In this document: positions 37,401 to 45,558 of the stretch, piece by piece
Position numbering within the stretch: position 1 is the stretch's first letter
Layout: every line of letters begins with the position of its first letter
NCBI RefSeq assembly: GCF_026712205.1
Contig: NZ_JAPPUW010000018.1
Location: forward strand, 1 to 64,000
Source: Pelomonas aquatica
Lineage (GTDB): Bacteria; Pseudomonadota; Gammaproteobacteria; Burkholderiales; Burkholderiaceae_C
Direction: 5' to 3'
Length of the DNA: 64,000 bases
Notes under the pieces: generated by a model
What the model saw: only the letters and a program-made list of their open reading frames with translations
What the model was told of the DNA's origin: nothing
Database searches by the model: none
Program-made: the position numbers and the translations under genes

Positions 37401-38204
37401 CTCGTCGGCCAGGGCCGCGTTCCGCGGGTCGTCGGCGGCGAAGGCGCGCGGCGGCCACATCGCCGGCCACAGGGTGTTGCCGCGCAGGCGCAGGATCAGC
37501 TCGAACACATGTTCGTAGAAGGCCGCGTTGCTGCCGCCGAACTTCGCCTGCGCCCAACTGCTCAGCGCCGGCGCCTCGTCGTTGATGAAGATGCCGCGGT
37601 ACCTGACCGTAGGCCGGTCGCCGCGCGCGCCGGCGCCGGCGCCGACGAAGACATCGGCCTTGCGCTCGACGGGCACGTCCGCCCACCAGGCCCAGGGGCT
37701 GACGCCGATGCGGGCCGACAGCTCGTAGGTGCCGAAGACCGCGCCGCGCCGGTCGCTGCCGGCGATGACCAGCGCGCGGGCGACGCCCGGCCAGGGCTGC
37801 TCGACGACGACCTGGCGATAGGCCTCCCACTGCCCCTGCAGCCCGTCGAGCTGCAGCTTGCGCCGCGCGACGAGATCGTCAAGTACGGCGCTGCGGCCCA
37901 GCGCCGCGATGACGACGAGCTCGCCGCGCGCATCGGCCAGGCTGGCCGGCCGCGGCGCGGCGCGGCCCGACACGCGCGCCAGGTCGGCCGCGAAATTGGC
38001 CGCCGCATGGCGCAGCGCCGGGTCGGCATCGGCCTCGACGAAGACGGCCGCCGGCTCGCCGGCGCGCACCAGGGCCAGGCCACGGCCCGGGTCGTGGTCG
38101 CAGACCGACACCGGCGCCTCGCAGGCCAGGGCCGTGCCGCAGGCCAGGGCCGTGCCGCAGGCCAGGGCCAGCAGGCCGGCCATCGATTTCAAGAAACGCA
38201 TCAC
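34464..38204 (-). CDS. GH115 alpha-glucuronidase fused to GH8 exo-oligoxylanase
   Basis: 1246 residues, starting GTG-ATG with GGAGG in front. A signal peptide (1-28) contains a tandem ALACGT repeat. Residues about 35-850 are GH115: the conserved MRGDGDEPMGEGTA, FCDDNWGQLRRLP and NVGDIKPMEFPISFF blocks, and a C-terminal beta-sandwich starting VNGRGLAWTAIPHLGQG. Residues about 865-1246 are GH8 of the reducing-end exo-oligoxylanase type. By family pattern Glu931 (RSEGMSYGMM) is the acid, with Asp989 (SDGEEYF) and Asp1132 (FRYDAF) as the other active-site acids. GH115 removes (methyl)glucuronic acid from xylan and GH8 Rex releases xylose from the reducing end, so one periplasmic polypeptide would debranch and trim. 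Each domain looks complete. Confidence 0.93.
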   Translation of the reverse strand: MMRFLKSMAGLLALACGTALACGTALACEAPVSVCDHDPGRGLALVRAGEPAAVFVEADADPALRHAAANFAADLARVSGRAAPRPASLADARGELVVIAALGRSAVLDDLVARRKLQLDGLQGQWEAYRQVVVEQPWPGVARALVIAGSDRRGAVFGTYELSARIGVSPWAWWADVPVERKADVFVGAGAGARGDRPTVRYRGIFINDEAPALSSWAQAKFGGSNAAFYEHVFELILRLRGNTLWPAMWPPRAFAADDPRNAALADEMGVVMGTSHHEPMMRAHDEWARSKGGAWDYAKNAERLREFWRGGLQRMLGRPDGTPFDSLVTVGMRGDGDEPMGEGTAIGLLEGIVSDQRRLIADATHRPAERTPQVWALYKEVQDYHDRGMRVPDDVLLLFCDDNWGQLRRLPEPGARRPGGYGVYYHFDYVGAPRSYKWFNTNAIGKTWQQLDLAHERGADALWIVNVGDIKPMEFPISFFLDMAWSPERMTPAALAAYPRDWAAANFGPARAAEIGDILTRYGQYAARRKPELVDENSFTLGRATPEALDGGDFGRRVAEWAALEARVAQVKAALRPDQLDAYFQLVEHPVLALANLYRLYEAVAWNRRLAPAGDARANAFADRAEAAFARDQALADQYHALQGGKWAGMMLQTHIGYTGWQQPERNVMPAVQRVAGAAAHAAVARQLEPAAPAQAITLEATRFSRAVNGRGLAWTAIPHLGQGLGAMVALPQGRAATTLADGLRLDYDVELPQGADLRLDLHLLPALDTRGSGGLRLAVGLDERPPQELRLGLQPTAGAEQTAAEKAWAQAVKDNDAVLSARFDGVAPGRHVVRVWRLDDNVVLQKLVIVPLAGEAAPRGAALTGHYRNLLREIRPDISEADIGARLAGYWRSLFEGDAEHRVVYPAAPTADGPAAYVLDVGNADVRSEGMSYGMMIAVQMGRKAEFDALWNWAATHMRYASGPRAGYFRWQCQPQGCARDAVPASDGEEYFATALLMAASRWGKGLGLYDYDAQAQALLATMLHKEDMNGGIVDGVRSMFSPAHGQVVFVPIGDAADFSDPSYHLPAFYELWARRAARPEDRARWAEIAQASRAYFSKAANPETGLTPDYAEFDGHPHVHEGHEDFRYDAFRTAVNWSVDQAWWDENPAAPELSRRLLGFFAAQPTQPYPHLYTLAGQPLNDEPSKGLVASNAVAALLVDKPLATRFVNDLWALDPPAGRWRYYDGLLQFMALLHVTGRFRAW
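38121..38169. repeat. 18-bp tandem repeat in the signal-peptide codons of GH115-GH8
   Basis: Unit GCAGGCCAGGGCCGTGCC occurs at 38121-38138 and 38139-38156, then 13 bp of a third copy. In frame it duplicates six residues (ALACGT) in the hydrophobic core of the signal peptide. It could vary in copy number by slippage. Confidence 0.85.
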
Positions 38205-38254
38205 CGCTTGCCTCCAGACTCCGGCGACCTGGGCGGGCGCTCGTTCGCCATCGA

Positions 38255-38268
38255 TGGTTACGCAATCA
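38255..38268. promoter_or_regulatory. LacI-type operator 3
   Basis: TGGTTACGCAATCA, 51 bp upstream of the GH115-GH8 start, in the divergent gap to the aldose epimerase gene. Matches the consensus of operators 1, 2, 4 and 5. Confidence 0.75.
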
Positions 38269-38300
38269 ACACCAGCCAGGCCGGCGCATCAGCAGATTTA

Positions 38301-38314
38301 TGGTAGCGTAACCT
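38301..38314. promoter_or_regulatory. LacI-type operator 4
   Basis: TGGTAGCGTAACCT, centred 46 bp from operator 3 and 47 bp before the epimerase start codon. One arm departs slightly from the consensus. Two sites in one divergent promoter region suggest coordinated repression of both genes. Confidence 0.7.
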
Positions 38315-38360
38315 TTTGCCCATCGACCGCAGCCGGCACAGCCACGCCCGTCACCCAGCC

Positions 38361-39410
38361 ATGATCCGCAATCCCGTGCCGCCGCCCGGCGCCCACCCGG
38401 CCCCCGCGGTCTTCACGCTCGGCACGGCCGACGGCGGCCTGCAGATCCAGGTCAGCGACCTTGGCGCGCGCTGGCTGTCCTGCCTCGTGCCGCTGCCCGA
38501 CGGCAGCCGGCGCGAGGCCATCCTCGGCCACGCGACGGTCGCGGCTCATGCCCGCGAGCCCGGCTACTTCGGCGCCGTCGTCGGCCGCTATGCCAACCGC
38601 CTGGCCGGCGCGGCCTTCACGCTCGGCGGCCGGCGCCACGCGCTGACGGCCAACGAAGGCGCCAACCAGCTGCACGGCGGCCCCGAGGGCTTCGACCGCC
38701 GCCGCTGGAGCGTCGTCGACCACGGCCCCCGGCATCTGCGCCTGGCGCTGCACTCGCCCGACGGCGACCAGGGCTACCCCGGCGCGCTGGACGCCGAGGT
38801 CGAGTACCGCGTCGACCCCGCTCGCCCCGCGCTGACGCTGCGCTTCGGCGCGCGCGTCACCGCGCCCTGCCCCGTCAGCCTGACCAGCCACCCCTACTTC
38901 AACCTCGACGGCGACGCCGCCTCCGTGCGCGGGCACCGCCTGAGCGTCGTCGCCGCCGCGATGCTGCCGGTGCGGGCCGACATGATCCCCACCGGCGAGC
39001 TCGCGCCGGTGGCCGGCACGGCCTTCGACCTGCGCCAGGCCCGGCGCCTCGGCGACGGCCTCGGCCGGGGCGGGCAGCAGTTGCTGGCCGGCGGCTACGA
39101 CCACTGCTTTGCGCTGGATGCGCCGGCCGCGCGCGGCGAGCTGGCGGCGGCCGAGCTCGCGTCCACGGACGGCCGGCTCGCAATGCGCCTCTACACCGAC
39201 TACCCCGGGCTGCAGGTCTGCAGCGGCAACTTCGTGCAGAACTCGCGCGGCCGCGACGGCCGGCCGTTCGCGCGCCACGCCGGCATCGCACTGGAGCCGC
39301 AGTTCTTCCCCGACGCGCCCAACCAGCCGGCCTGGCGCGAGCAGGGCTGCGTGCTGCGCCCCGGCCAGCGCCTGTCGCGCTGGATGCGGCTGGAGTTCGA
39401 CGCGCGCTGA
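38361..39410 (+). CDS. galM: Aldose 1-epimerase
   Basis: 349 residues, usual length. It interconverts alpha and beta anomers of aldoses, here most likely xylose released by the xylosidase. Substrate-binding and catalytic residues are visible in GRYANRLAGA, the histidine of ANQLHGG, the catalytic-histidine block SLTSHPYFNLDG, and the acid glutamate in GIALEPQFFPDAPN. I use the ATG at 38361; a TTG 45 bp earlier lies beside operator 4. No signal peptide is visible, so cytoplasmic. Divergent from GH115-GH8. Confidence 0.92.
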   Translation: MIRNPVPPPGAHPAPAVFTLGTADGGLQIQVSDLGARWLSCLVPLPDGSRREAILGHATVAAHAREPGYFGAVVGRYANRLAGAAFTLGGRRHALTANEGANQLHGGPEGFDRRRWSVVDHGPRHLRLALHSPDGDQGYPGALDAEVEYRVDPARPALTLRFGARVTAPCPVSLTSHPYFNLDGDAASVRGHRLSVVAAAMLPVRADMIPTGELAPVAGTAFDLRQARRLGDGLGRGGQQLLAGGYDHCFALDAPAARGELAAAELASTDGRLAMRLYTDYPGLQVCSGNFVQNSRGRDGRPFARHAGIALEPQFFPDAPNQPAWREQGCVLRPGQRLSRWMRLEFDAR

Positions 39411-39415
39411 GCCGC

Positions 39416-40699
39416 TTACCGGGCGGTGGCGCAGCGGCGCTCCAGCACCTCCAGCGGGAAGGCCGCGGCCATCGCGCGGTAGCCGGCCAGCGACGGATGC
39501 AGGCCGTCGTTGTCGACCTCGGCGCGCAGCCGGGCCGGCCGCGCCGGGTCGCGCAGCAGCGCGTCGAAGTCCAGCAGCGCGTCGAAGCGGCCCGGCTCGC
39601 GCAGCCAGGCGTTCAGCGCCTGGCGGTCGGCCTCGTTCTCGGGGCCGGGGGCGTAGTAGCCGCTGCCCGCATAGGGCATGAGGGTCGCACCGATCAGGCA
39701 GACGCCGCGGGCCCGCGCGCGCCTGGCGAGATCGGCGAAGCCGGCCTGCAGCTCGGCCAGCAGCGCGGCGCGCGACTCGGGCGTCGTCGCCCGGCCGCGG
39801 TGGCTGACGCCGAGGTCGTTCACGCCGATCAGCACGACGGCGTGCGTGACGCCGCTGCGCGCCAGCACGTCGCGCTCGAAGCGCGCGGCCAGGCTGGGGC
39901 CGAGGCCGTCGCGCAGCAGCCGGCCGCCGCCGATGCCCGTGTTCACCACCACCGCGTCGCGGCCCTGCGCGGCCAGCCGGCGCGACAGCGCATCGGTCCA
40001 GCGCTGGTAGCTGCCCGAGGGCACGCCATAGCCGTCGGTGATGGAGTCGCCCGTCGCGACGAGCACGGCGCGCGGGCTGGCGCGCACATCGACCGCAGCC
40101 AGATGCCACCAGCCCTCCTCGACGACGGCCTCTGGCCAGGCGGCGGCGTCCACGCGGTTGCCGGCCACGGCCCAGCTGCGCATGCGCGAGCCCAGGTGCA
40201 CACTGGCCACCGCCGGCCCGCGCAGCAGGTGCAGCTGCACGGCCACGTCGGCCTGGCGCGGCAGCGCGATCTCGACGGGGTCGCTCCAGGCCTCCGCATG
40301 CGGCGCGACGACAAGCTCGCGCCGGCCCGCGAAGCTCAGCGGCCTCAGGCTGGCCGCGTCCAGCCGCGGCTGCGGCGCGAGTTCGGCGACGCGGGCCACG
40401 CTGGCGGCGCCGACGAGCAGCGGCTCGGCGCCGAAGAGATTGCTGATGCGCACGCGCAGCGCCGTGCCGGCGGCGTCGACGCGCACGACCTGGCGCAGGC
40501 TGACATCGCGCATCGGCTGCTGCCAGGGCGCCGACGCGGCCGGCGCTGGCGGCGCCTGCCCCAGCATCGCGCTGCCCCAGGCTGCCACCCAGCCATCGCC
40601 CGGCCCGCGCTGCAGCGGGCCGGCGCAGCCGGCCAGGGCCAGCAGCAGCGCCGCCCAACCGATGCGGGGCCGGCGGCCGGCGTTCGAAGCTTCAGTCAT
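39416..40699 (-). CDS. SGNH/GDSL esterase lipoprotein
   Basis: 427 residues. The lipobox LAGC puts the lipidated cysteine at residue 25, so it is membrane-anchored in the periplasm or outer membrane. An N-terminal beta-rich region (about 35-210) precedes the SGNH hydrolase domain: block I VATGDSITDG, block II NTGIGGG, block III GVNDLG, block V DNDGLHPS. This arrangement is typical of GDSL esterases of the rhamnogalacturonan/acetylxylan group. In this locus deacetylation of xylan is the natural guess, but specificity is unproved. A LacI-type operator is 32-45 bp upstream. Tail-to-tail with galM (5 bp). Confidence 0.88.
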   Translation of the reverse strand: MTEASNAGRRPRIGWAALLLALAGCAGPLQRGPGDGWVAAWGSAMLGQAPPAPAASAPWQQPMRDVSLRQVVRVDAAGTALRVRISNLFGAEPLLVGAASVARVAELAPQPRLDAASLRPLSFAGRRELVVAPHAEAWSDPVEIALPRQADVAVQLHLLRGPAVASVHLGSRMRSWAVAGNRVDAAAWPEAVVEEGWWHLAAVDVRASPRAVLVATGDSITDGYGVPSGSYQRWTDALSRRLAAQGRDAVVVNTGIGGGRLLRDGLGPSLAARFERDVLARSGVTHAVVLIGVNDLGVSHRGRATTPESRAALLAELQAGFADLARRARARGVCLIGATLMPYAGSGYYAPGPENEADRQALNAWLREPGRFDALLDFDALLRDPARPARLRAEVDNDGLHPSLAGYRAMAAAFPLEVLERRCATAR

Positions 40700-40730
40700 G
40701 GCCCTGCCGCTCCTGGTATGCGATCAAAAA

Positions 40731-40744
40731 TGATAGCGCAACCA
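40731..40744. promoter_or_regulatory. LacI-type operator 5
   Basis: TGATAGCGCAACCA, 32 bp upstream of the SGNH esterase start. Fits the consensus TGRTWRCGCWAYCA on both half-sites and ties the esterase gene to the same regulon. Confidence 0.75.
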
Positions 40745-40772
40745 GTCCGGCAGCCAACGGCCGGAAACCCCG

Positions 40773-41564
40773 TCAGCGCGCGGCCGGCGAAGCGGTGTCG
40801 GACTCGGCCTTCACGATGGCGCAGTCGTGGTCCTGGATGTCGTGCTCGGCCAGGCCGCTGCTCAGGTCGGCGTCGTCGCTGCGCGTGGCCATCAGCACGA
40901 AGCCGGGCTTGCCGCCCTTGAAGCTCATGGCCACGACGCCGATGCCGACGCTGCCCATGTCGTCCACCGCGCCCGGCACATGGGCCGCGATGTCGGTGAT
41001 GGGGTTGACGCCGTCCAGCGCCTCGCCGTCGACGCGGCGCACCAGCCAGCCGTGGCGCAGCCAGCCGCCCGGCAGCGGCGCCCAGTTCGTCGACAGCTCG
41101 GACTCGGCCGCCAGCAGGCGCGCGCGCAGCTCGGGCTGGGTGCAGGAGATGTGGATGTGGAACTGGTCCTGGGTGCGGCGGCGCACCGGGTTCAGCGTCA
41201 GCGACACGGCGTCGCGCGGCAGCGGCCGGCCGTTGAGCTGGTCGAGCAGGTCGCGCGCATGCCAGGCCTGGGCGAAGAAGTTGGGCGTGCCGGCCTTCAG
41301 CAGCTCCGCGCTCTCGATGCCGCTGATGCGGGCCGTGGGCAGCAGCAGGTACTGCAGCACGCCGCGGATGTCCTTCATGACGGCCCAGCCGTATTCGCGG
41401 CCGGCCGGCATCTCGACGCGCTTGCAGGGCGGCGGTATCTGGCCGCTGGCCGCGCCGGGCACGCAGCCGCCGTCGATGATCTTCCAGAGCACGTCACGGT
41501 CCGCCAGGGCCTGGCCGGAGGCGGTCAGCAGCGCCAGGGCCGCGGCAAGAACATGAAGACGCAT
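40773..41564 (-). CDS. cdh: CDP-diacylglycerol diphosphatase
   Basis: 263 residues with a Sec signal peptide (MRLHVLAAALALLTASGQALA, cleaved at about 21). It has the family blocks RDVLWKIIDGGCVPG, KDIRGVLQYLLLPTARISGIES, and the HIT-like catalytic HIHI (His136/His138) in QDQFHIHISCTQPELR. It hydrolyses CDP-diacylglycerol to phosphatidate and CMP in the periplasm. The ATG at 41564 is chosen because the 38 residues before it in the longer frame lack a signal peptide. No functional link to xylan use is evident; it separates the esterase from the receptor gene. Confidence 0.9.
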   Translation of the reverse strand: MRLHVLAAALALLTASGQALADRDVLWKIIDGGCVPGAASGQIPPPCKRVEMPAGREYGWAVMKDIRGVLQYLLLPTARISGIESAELLKAGTPNFFAQAWHARDLLDQLNGRPLPRDAVSLTLNPVRRRTQDQFHIHISCTQPELRARLLAAESELSTNWAPLPGGWLRHGWLVRRVDGEALDGVNPITDIAAHVPGAVDDMGSVGIGVVAMSFKGGKPGFVLMATRSDDADLSSGLAEHDIQDHDCAIVKAESDTASPAAR

Positions 41565-41792
41565 CGGGAAGACAGTGCCGGCGCAGGCCGCGCAACATGG
41601 AGGATTCGGGGCTGGAAGTTTAGGCGGCCCGCCCCGCACGCCTTGTCGGGGGCCCGTGAAGCCCCCGCGCCGACGCATCCGAAATCACTATACGAAGACG
41701 CAAAGAAGTCATATCTGCCGGCTGTAACCGCTCCGTACCATGGCTCGCACCGGCCCCTCGTGGGCCGTTGCCACAAAGAAATCGGAGACCCC

Positions 41793-44387
41793 ATGCCCAA
41801 GATTCCCTTCACCCCGACCCGGCTGTGCCTGCTGATCCAGGCCCTCATGCTGCTGCCCGCCGCCGCCCAGACCGCGCCCGCCGATGCCGACAGGCTGGAC
41901 ACCGTCGTCGTCAGCGGCATCCGCGCCTCGGTGCGCAAGGCGCTGGACACCAAGGAGGCGTCCAACGGCCAGATCGAGGTCATCGCGTCGGAGGACATCG
42001 GCAAGCTGCCGGATACGACCATCGCCGAGTCGCTGGCGCGGCTGCCGGGCCTGTCGGCCGGCATCGACCGCGGCAACGCCAGCCAGATCGTCGCGCGCGG
42101 CCTGGGCCCGCGCTTCGTCGGCGCGACGCTGAACGGGCGCGAGTTCGCGTCCTCCGAGCCCGACCGCGCGGTGCGCTTCGAGATGTTCCCGGCCGAATCG
42201 GTGTCGGGCGCCACCATCTACAAGACCCAGCAGGCCGACATCGCCGAGGGCGGCATCGCCACCACCATCGACCTGCAGACCGTCAGCCCGCTGGACTACA
42301 AGGGCCGCGAGCTGTCGCTGAAGGCCGACGCCAACTACTACCAGCTTGCCGCCAGCATAGCCGGCGCCAAGAAGTGGTCGCCGCGCCTGGGCGGCATCTA
42401 CGTCGACCAGTTCGCCGGCCGCACCATCGGCGTGGCGCTGGCCTTCAGCTATTACGACCAGCCGGTGCTGCAGGACGGCGTGCAGAACTGGGGCTTCGAC
42501 AGCGGCAACGGCAACAAGAACGCCGCCATCGAGTCCTGGGGCTTCCAGAACGCTGTCAAGAACGGCACGAACAAGCGCAGCAGCTTGCTGGGCAAGGTCG
42601 AATACAAGCCCAACGGCATGTTCGCGCTGACCGGCGACGTCTACGCGGCCCGCTCCAACATCAAGGAGCAGCAATACATCCACACGGCCGACACCTGCCA
42701 GTGGGCCAACGCCGGCTGCGCGGCCGCCTACGGCACGCCGCCCACCATCAGCGGCGGCTATGTGACCGGCGGCACCCTGCCCAACGCCGCGCTGAAGACC
42801 ATCAACGGCCTGTGGAAGCAGGACATGAAGGACTTCGCCACCGGCCTGAACGCGAAGTGGAAGCTCGACGACTGGCAGATCGACGCCGACCTGGCCCACT
42901 CCACCGCGGACCGCGACACGCTCTGGACGGCCGTCGAGCTGGACATGAACAACCCCGGCACCGGCACGCTGAGCTGGAGCTTCCCCAAGGACGGCTGGAG
43001 CACCTACAACTTCAGCGCCGACAGCGGCAACCCCGCCAACTTCAACAACTGGACCGGCGAGACCTGGGGCCCGACCTATGCGGGTACGCTGCACGACAAG
43101 CTGGACTCCGAGCAGCTCAACTTCACGCGCAAACTGAACTTCGGCGACCTGAACAAGCTGAAGTTCGGCCTGCGCGCAACGCAACGCGAGAAGCGCTACG
43201 ACCAGACCTCCTGGGACTACAACTGGGTCCAGTTCAACACCGGCGACCTGCACCGCGTGGCCGTGTCCGGCCGCCCCGACTTCGTCGCCTTCGGCAACGT
43301 CGAGGACGCGATTACCCAGCTCTTCGGCGCATCGACGCTGAGCGCCGATGGCCGCACGCCCACGACCAGCGACCTCGTGGCCAAGGACTGGCGCGCCAAG
43401 GAGAGCAGCACGGCCGCCTATGTCCAGGGCGACCTGCTCGGCACCGTCGGCAGCCTGAACTACCGCGGCAACGTCGGCCTGCGCGTCGTGCACACCAGCC
43501 AGACGGGCTATGGCAATTCGCTGATCGACAACGTCGTGACGCCCACGCAGGACGGCATCGGCTACACCCGCGCGCTGCCCAGCCTCAACCTGGTGCTGAG
43601 CCTGGACGAGAACGACGCGAACCAGCTGCGCTTCGGCCTGGCCCGTGCGCTGTCGCGTGCGCCGCTGGACGTGATGACCTCCGCGCAGACCGTCACGACC
43701 GACCCCAACGGCGTCAACCCCACCATCGTCTCCGGCGGCAACCCGCGCCTGAAACCCATGATGGCCGACCAGCTCGACCTGGCCTACCAGCACTACTTCG
43801 GCAAGGGCAACTTCTTCTCCGCCGGCCTGTTCTACAAGCAGGTGAAGGACTACATCGGCCTCGCCTCCGTGGCCTGCAGCTATGCCGGCAAGGCGGCCTA
43901 CTGCACGCAGCAGGTCAACCGTGACGGCGGCAACGTGCACGGGCTGGAGCTGGTCTACCAGCAGTCCTTCGCCAGCGGCCTCGGGCTGATGGCCAACTAC
44001 ACCTACAGCACCGGCAACATCAAGGAGAACGGCGACCAGAGCGGCAAGACCTTCGCGCCCATCTCTGCCAACGGCCTGATGAAGGGCAACGGCGGCCTGA
44101 CGGCCTGGTATGAGCACAAGGGCTTCGAGGCCCGCCTGTCGGCCAACCACCACACGGCCTACAACCGCGCGCCGACCTGGGACTCGACACTGATCCAGCA
44201 GAACGGTGCCGAGACCTGGGTATCGCTGAACCTGTCGCAGAAGCTCAACGAGCATGTCTCGGTGCGCTTCGGCATCGAGAACGCGACCAGCCAGAAGGTC
44301 TTCTACACCTACTCCAACGACCCCTACCGCCAGGAGAACTTCCAGTTCGGCCGCCGCTTCAACGTGGGAGCGACCTACAAGCTGTGA
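41793..44387 (+). CDS. TonB-dependent receptor (Caulobacter-type)
   Basis: 864 residues with a signal peptide (about 1-26). The plug domain starts at ADRLDTVVVSGIRASVRKAL and continues through SEDIGKLPDTTIAESLARLPG and ADIAEGGIATTIDLQT. The 22-strand barrel follows and ends FGRRFNVGATYKL. It belongs to the large receptor subfamily common in Caulobacter and xanthomonads that imports carbohydrates such as xylo-oligosaccharides or maltodextrins. Position at the end of the xylan locus supports xylo-oligosaccharide uptake, though no operator of the LacI type lies before it. GGAG precedes the ATG. The final residue is Leu rather than the usual Phe. Confidence 0.93.
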   Translation: MPKIPFTPTRLCLLIQALMLLPAAAQTAPADADRLDTVVVSGIRASVRKALDTKEASNGQIEVIASEDIGKLPDTTIAESLARLPGLSAGIDRGNASQIVARGLGPRFVGATLNGREFASSEPDRAVRFEMFPAESVSGATIYKTQQADIAEGGIATTIDLQTVSPLDYKGRELSLKADANYYQLAASIAGAKKWSPRLGGIYVDQFAGRTIGVALAFSYYDQPVLQDGVQNWGFDSGNGNKNAAIESWGFQNAVKNGTNKRSSLLGKVEYKPNGMFALTGDVYAARSNIKEQQYIHTADTCQWANAGCAAAYGTPPTISGGYVTGGTLPNAALKTINGLWKQDMKDFATGLNAKWKLDDWQIDADLAHSTADRDTLWTAVELDMNNPGTGTLSWSFPKDGWSTYNFSADSGNPANFNNWTGETWGPTYAGTLHDKLDSEQLNFTRKLNFGDLNKLKFGLRATQREKRYDQTSWDYNWVQFNTGDLHRVAVSGRPDFVAFGNVEDAITQLFGASTLSADGRTPTTSDLVAKDWRAKESSTAAYVQGDLLGTVGSLNYRGNVGLRVVHTSQTGYGNSLIDNVVTPTQDGIGYTRALPSLNLVLSLDENDANQLRFGLARALSRAPLDVMTSAQTVTTDPNGVNPTIVSGGNPRLKPMMADQLDLAYQHYFGKGNFFSAGLFYKQVKDYIGLASVACSYAGKAAYCTQQVNRDGGNVHGLELVYQQSFASGLGLMANYTYSTGNIKENGDQSGKTFAPISANGLMKGNGGLTAWYEHKGFEARLSANHHTAYNRAPTWDSTLIQQNGAETWVSLNLSQKLNEHVSVRFGIENATSQKVFYTYSNDPYRQENFQFGRRFNVGATYKL

Positions 44388-44475
44388 ACGCATGAGCTTG
44401 TGATTTCTTGTTCTTTGCCAGCACTCGGGCCACTGCCTAGAGTGCGGGCGTCCAAGCACTCCAAGCCTTCACTTC

Positions 44476-45477
44476 ATGCGCCGCCGCCTGCTCGCCACCC
44501 TCGCCCTTGGCCTCGCTGCCGCCCTCCCCGCCCTGGCCCAGGGCTCGCTGCTGAACGTCTCCTACGACCCGACGCGCGAGCTCTACCAGGACTTCAACAA
44601 GGCCTTCGCCGCACAGTGGAAGGCCAAGACCGGCGAGACGCTGAGCCTCAAGGCCTCGCACGGCGGCTCGGGCAAGCAGGCCCGCTCGGTCATCGACGGC
44701 CTGGAGGCCGACGTCGTCACGCTGGCCCTGGCCTACGACATCGACGCGCTGGCCGACCGCAAGCTGCTCGCGCCCGACTGGCAGAAGAAGCTGCCGGCCA
44801 ACGCCAGCCCCTACACGTCCACCATCGTCTTCCTGGTGCGCAAGGGCAACCCCAAGCACATCGCCAACTGGCCGGACCTGGCCCGCTCGGGCGTCGACGT
44901 CATCACCCCCAACCCCAAGACCAGCGGCGGCGCGCGCTGGAACTACCTGGCGGCCTGGGGCTTCGCGTTGAAGCAGCCGGGCGGCAACGCCGAGAGCGCC
45001 AAGGCCTTCGTGAAGCGCATCTACGCCAACACCAAGGTGCTGGACTCCGGCGCCCGCGGTGCGACGACGACCTTCGTCGAGCGCGGCATCGGCGACGTGC
45101 TGATCGCCTGGGAGAACGAGGCCTATCTGGCCGTGAAGGAACTGGGGCCGGACAAGTTCGAGATCGTCACGCCGGCCGTCTCGGTGCTGGCCGAGCCGCC
45201 GGTGGCCGTGGTCGACAAGGTCGTCGACAAGCGCGGCACGCGCAGGCAGGCCGAGGCCTATCTGAACTACCTCTACAGCCCCGAGGGCCAGGAGATCGCC
45301 GCGCGCAACTTCTACCGCCCGCGCGACGCCAAGGTCGCGGCCAGATACGCCAGGCAGTTCGCCAAGGTCGAGCTGTTCACCGTGGACGAGCTCTTCGGCG
45401 GCTGGCGCAACGCGCAGAAGACCCACTTCGACGACGGCGGCGTGTTCGACCAGATCTACGCGCCGGGCGCGAAGTAA
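44476..45477 (+). CDS. Sulfate ABC transporter substrate-binding protein
   Basis: 333 residues with a Sec signal peptide (cleaved near ALA-QG, residue 22). The mature protein has the Sbp/CysP features [38 protein letters not shown] and [17 protein letters not shown]. It binds sulfate (or thiosulfate) in the periplasm by hydrogen bonds. No CysT/CysW/CysA genes are nearby, so it must work with a transporter encoded elsewhere. The ribosome site is not obvious. Confidence 0.93.
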   Translation: MRRRLLATLALGLAAALPALAQGSLLNVSYDPTRELYQDFNKAFAAQWKAKTGETLSLKASHGGSGKQARSVIDGLEADVVTLALAYDIDALADRKLLAPDWQKKLPANASPYTSTIVFLVRKGNPKHIANWPDLARSGVDVITPNPKTSGGARWNYLAAWGFALKQPGGNAESAKAFVKRIYANTKVLDSGARGATTTFVERGIGDVLIAWENEAYLAVKELGPDKFEIVTPAVSVLAEPPVAVVDKVVDKRGTRRQAEAYLNYLYSPEGQEIAARNFYRPRDAKVAARYARQFAKVELFTVDELFGGWRNAQKTHFDDGGVFDQIYAPGAK

Positions 45478-45558
45478 GCGTGGCTCAGTCCGACGCTTCC
45501 GGGCCAAGCCATGGCTCGGCTCTCCATCCGCAGCGGATAGAGAAGCAAATACAGAAAT

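Noticed and set aside
34683-38306. Very long plus-strand open frame (over 1200 codons) opposite the GH115-GH8 gene
   Set aside because: It is the antisense shadow of a GC-rich coding sequence: no protein motifs, skewed composition (Gly/Ala/Arg/Val/His), no ribosome site. Similar long shadows at 17742-20372, 30190-32946 and 41709-44459 were dropped for the same reason.
40773-41564. Cdh-like gene as part of the xylan pathway
   Set aside because: Its HIHI-type catalytic motif and overall pattern belong to CDP-diacylglycerol diphosphatase, with no plausible role in sugar use; its location looks incidental.
41723-41740. TGTAACCGCTCCGTACCA upstream of the TonB-dependent receptor as a sixth LacI operator
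   Set aside because: Arms resemble the motif but the spacing is 4 bp longer and the central CG step is absent, so it does not fit the consensus of the other five sites.
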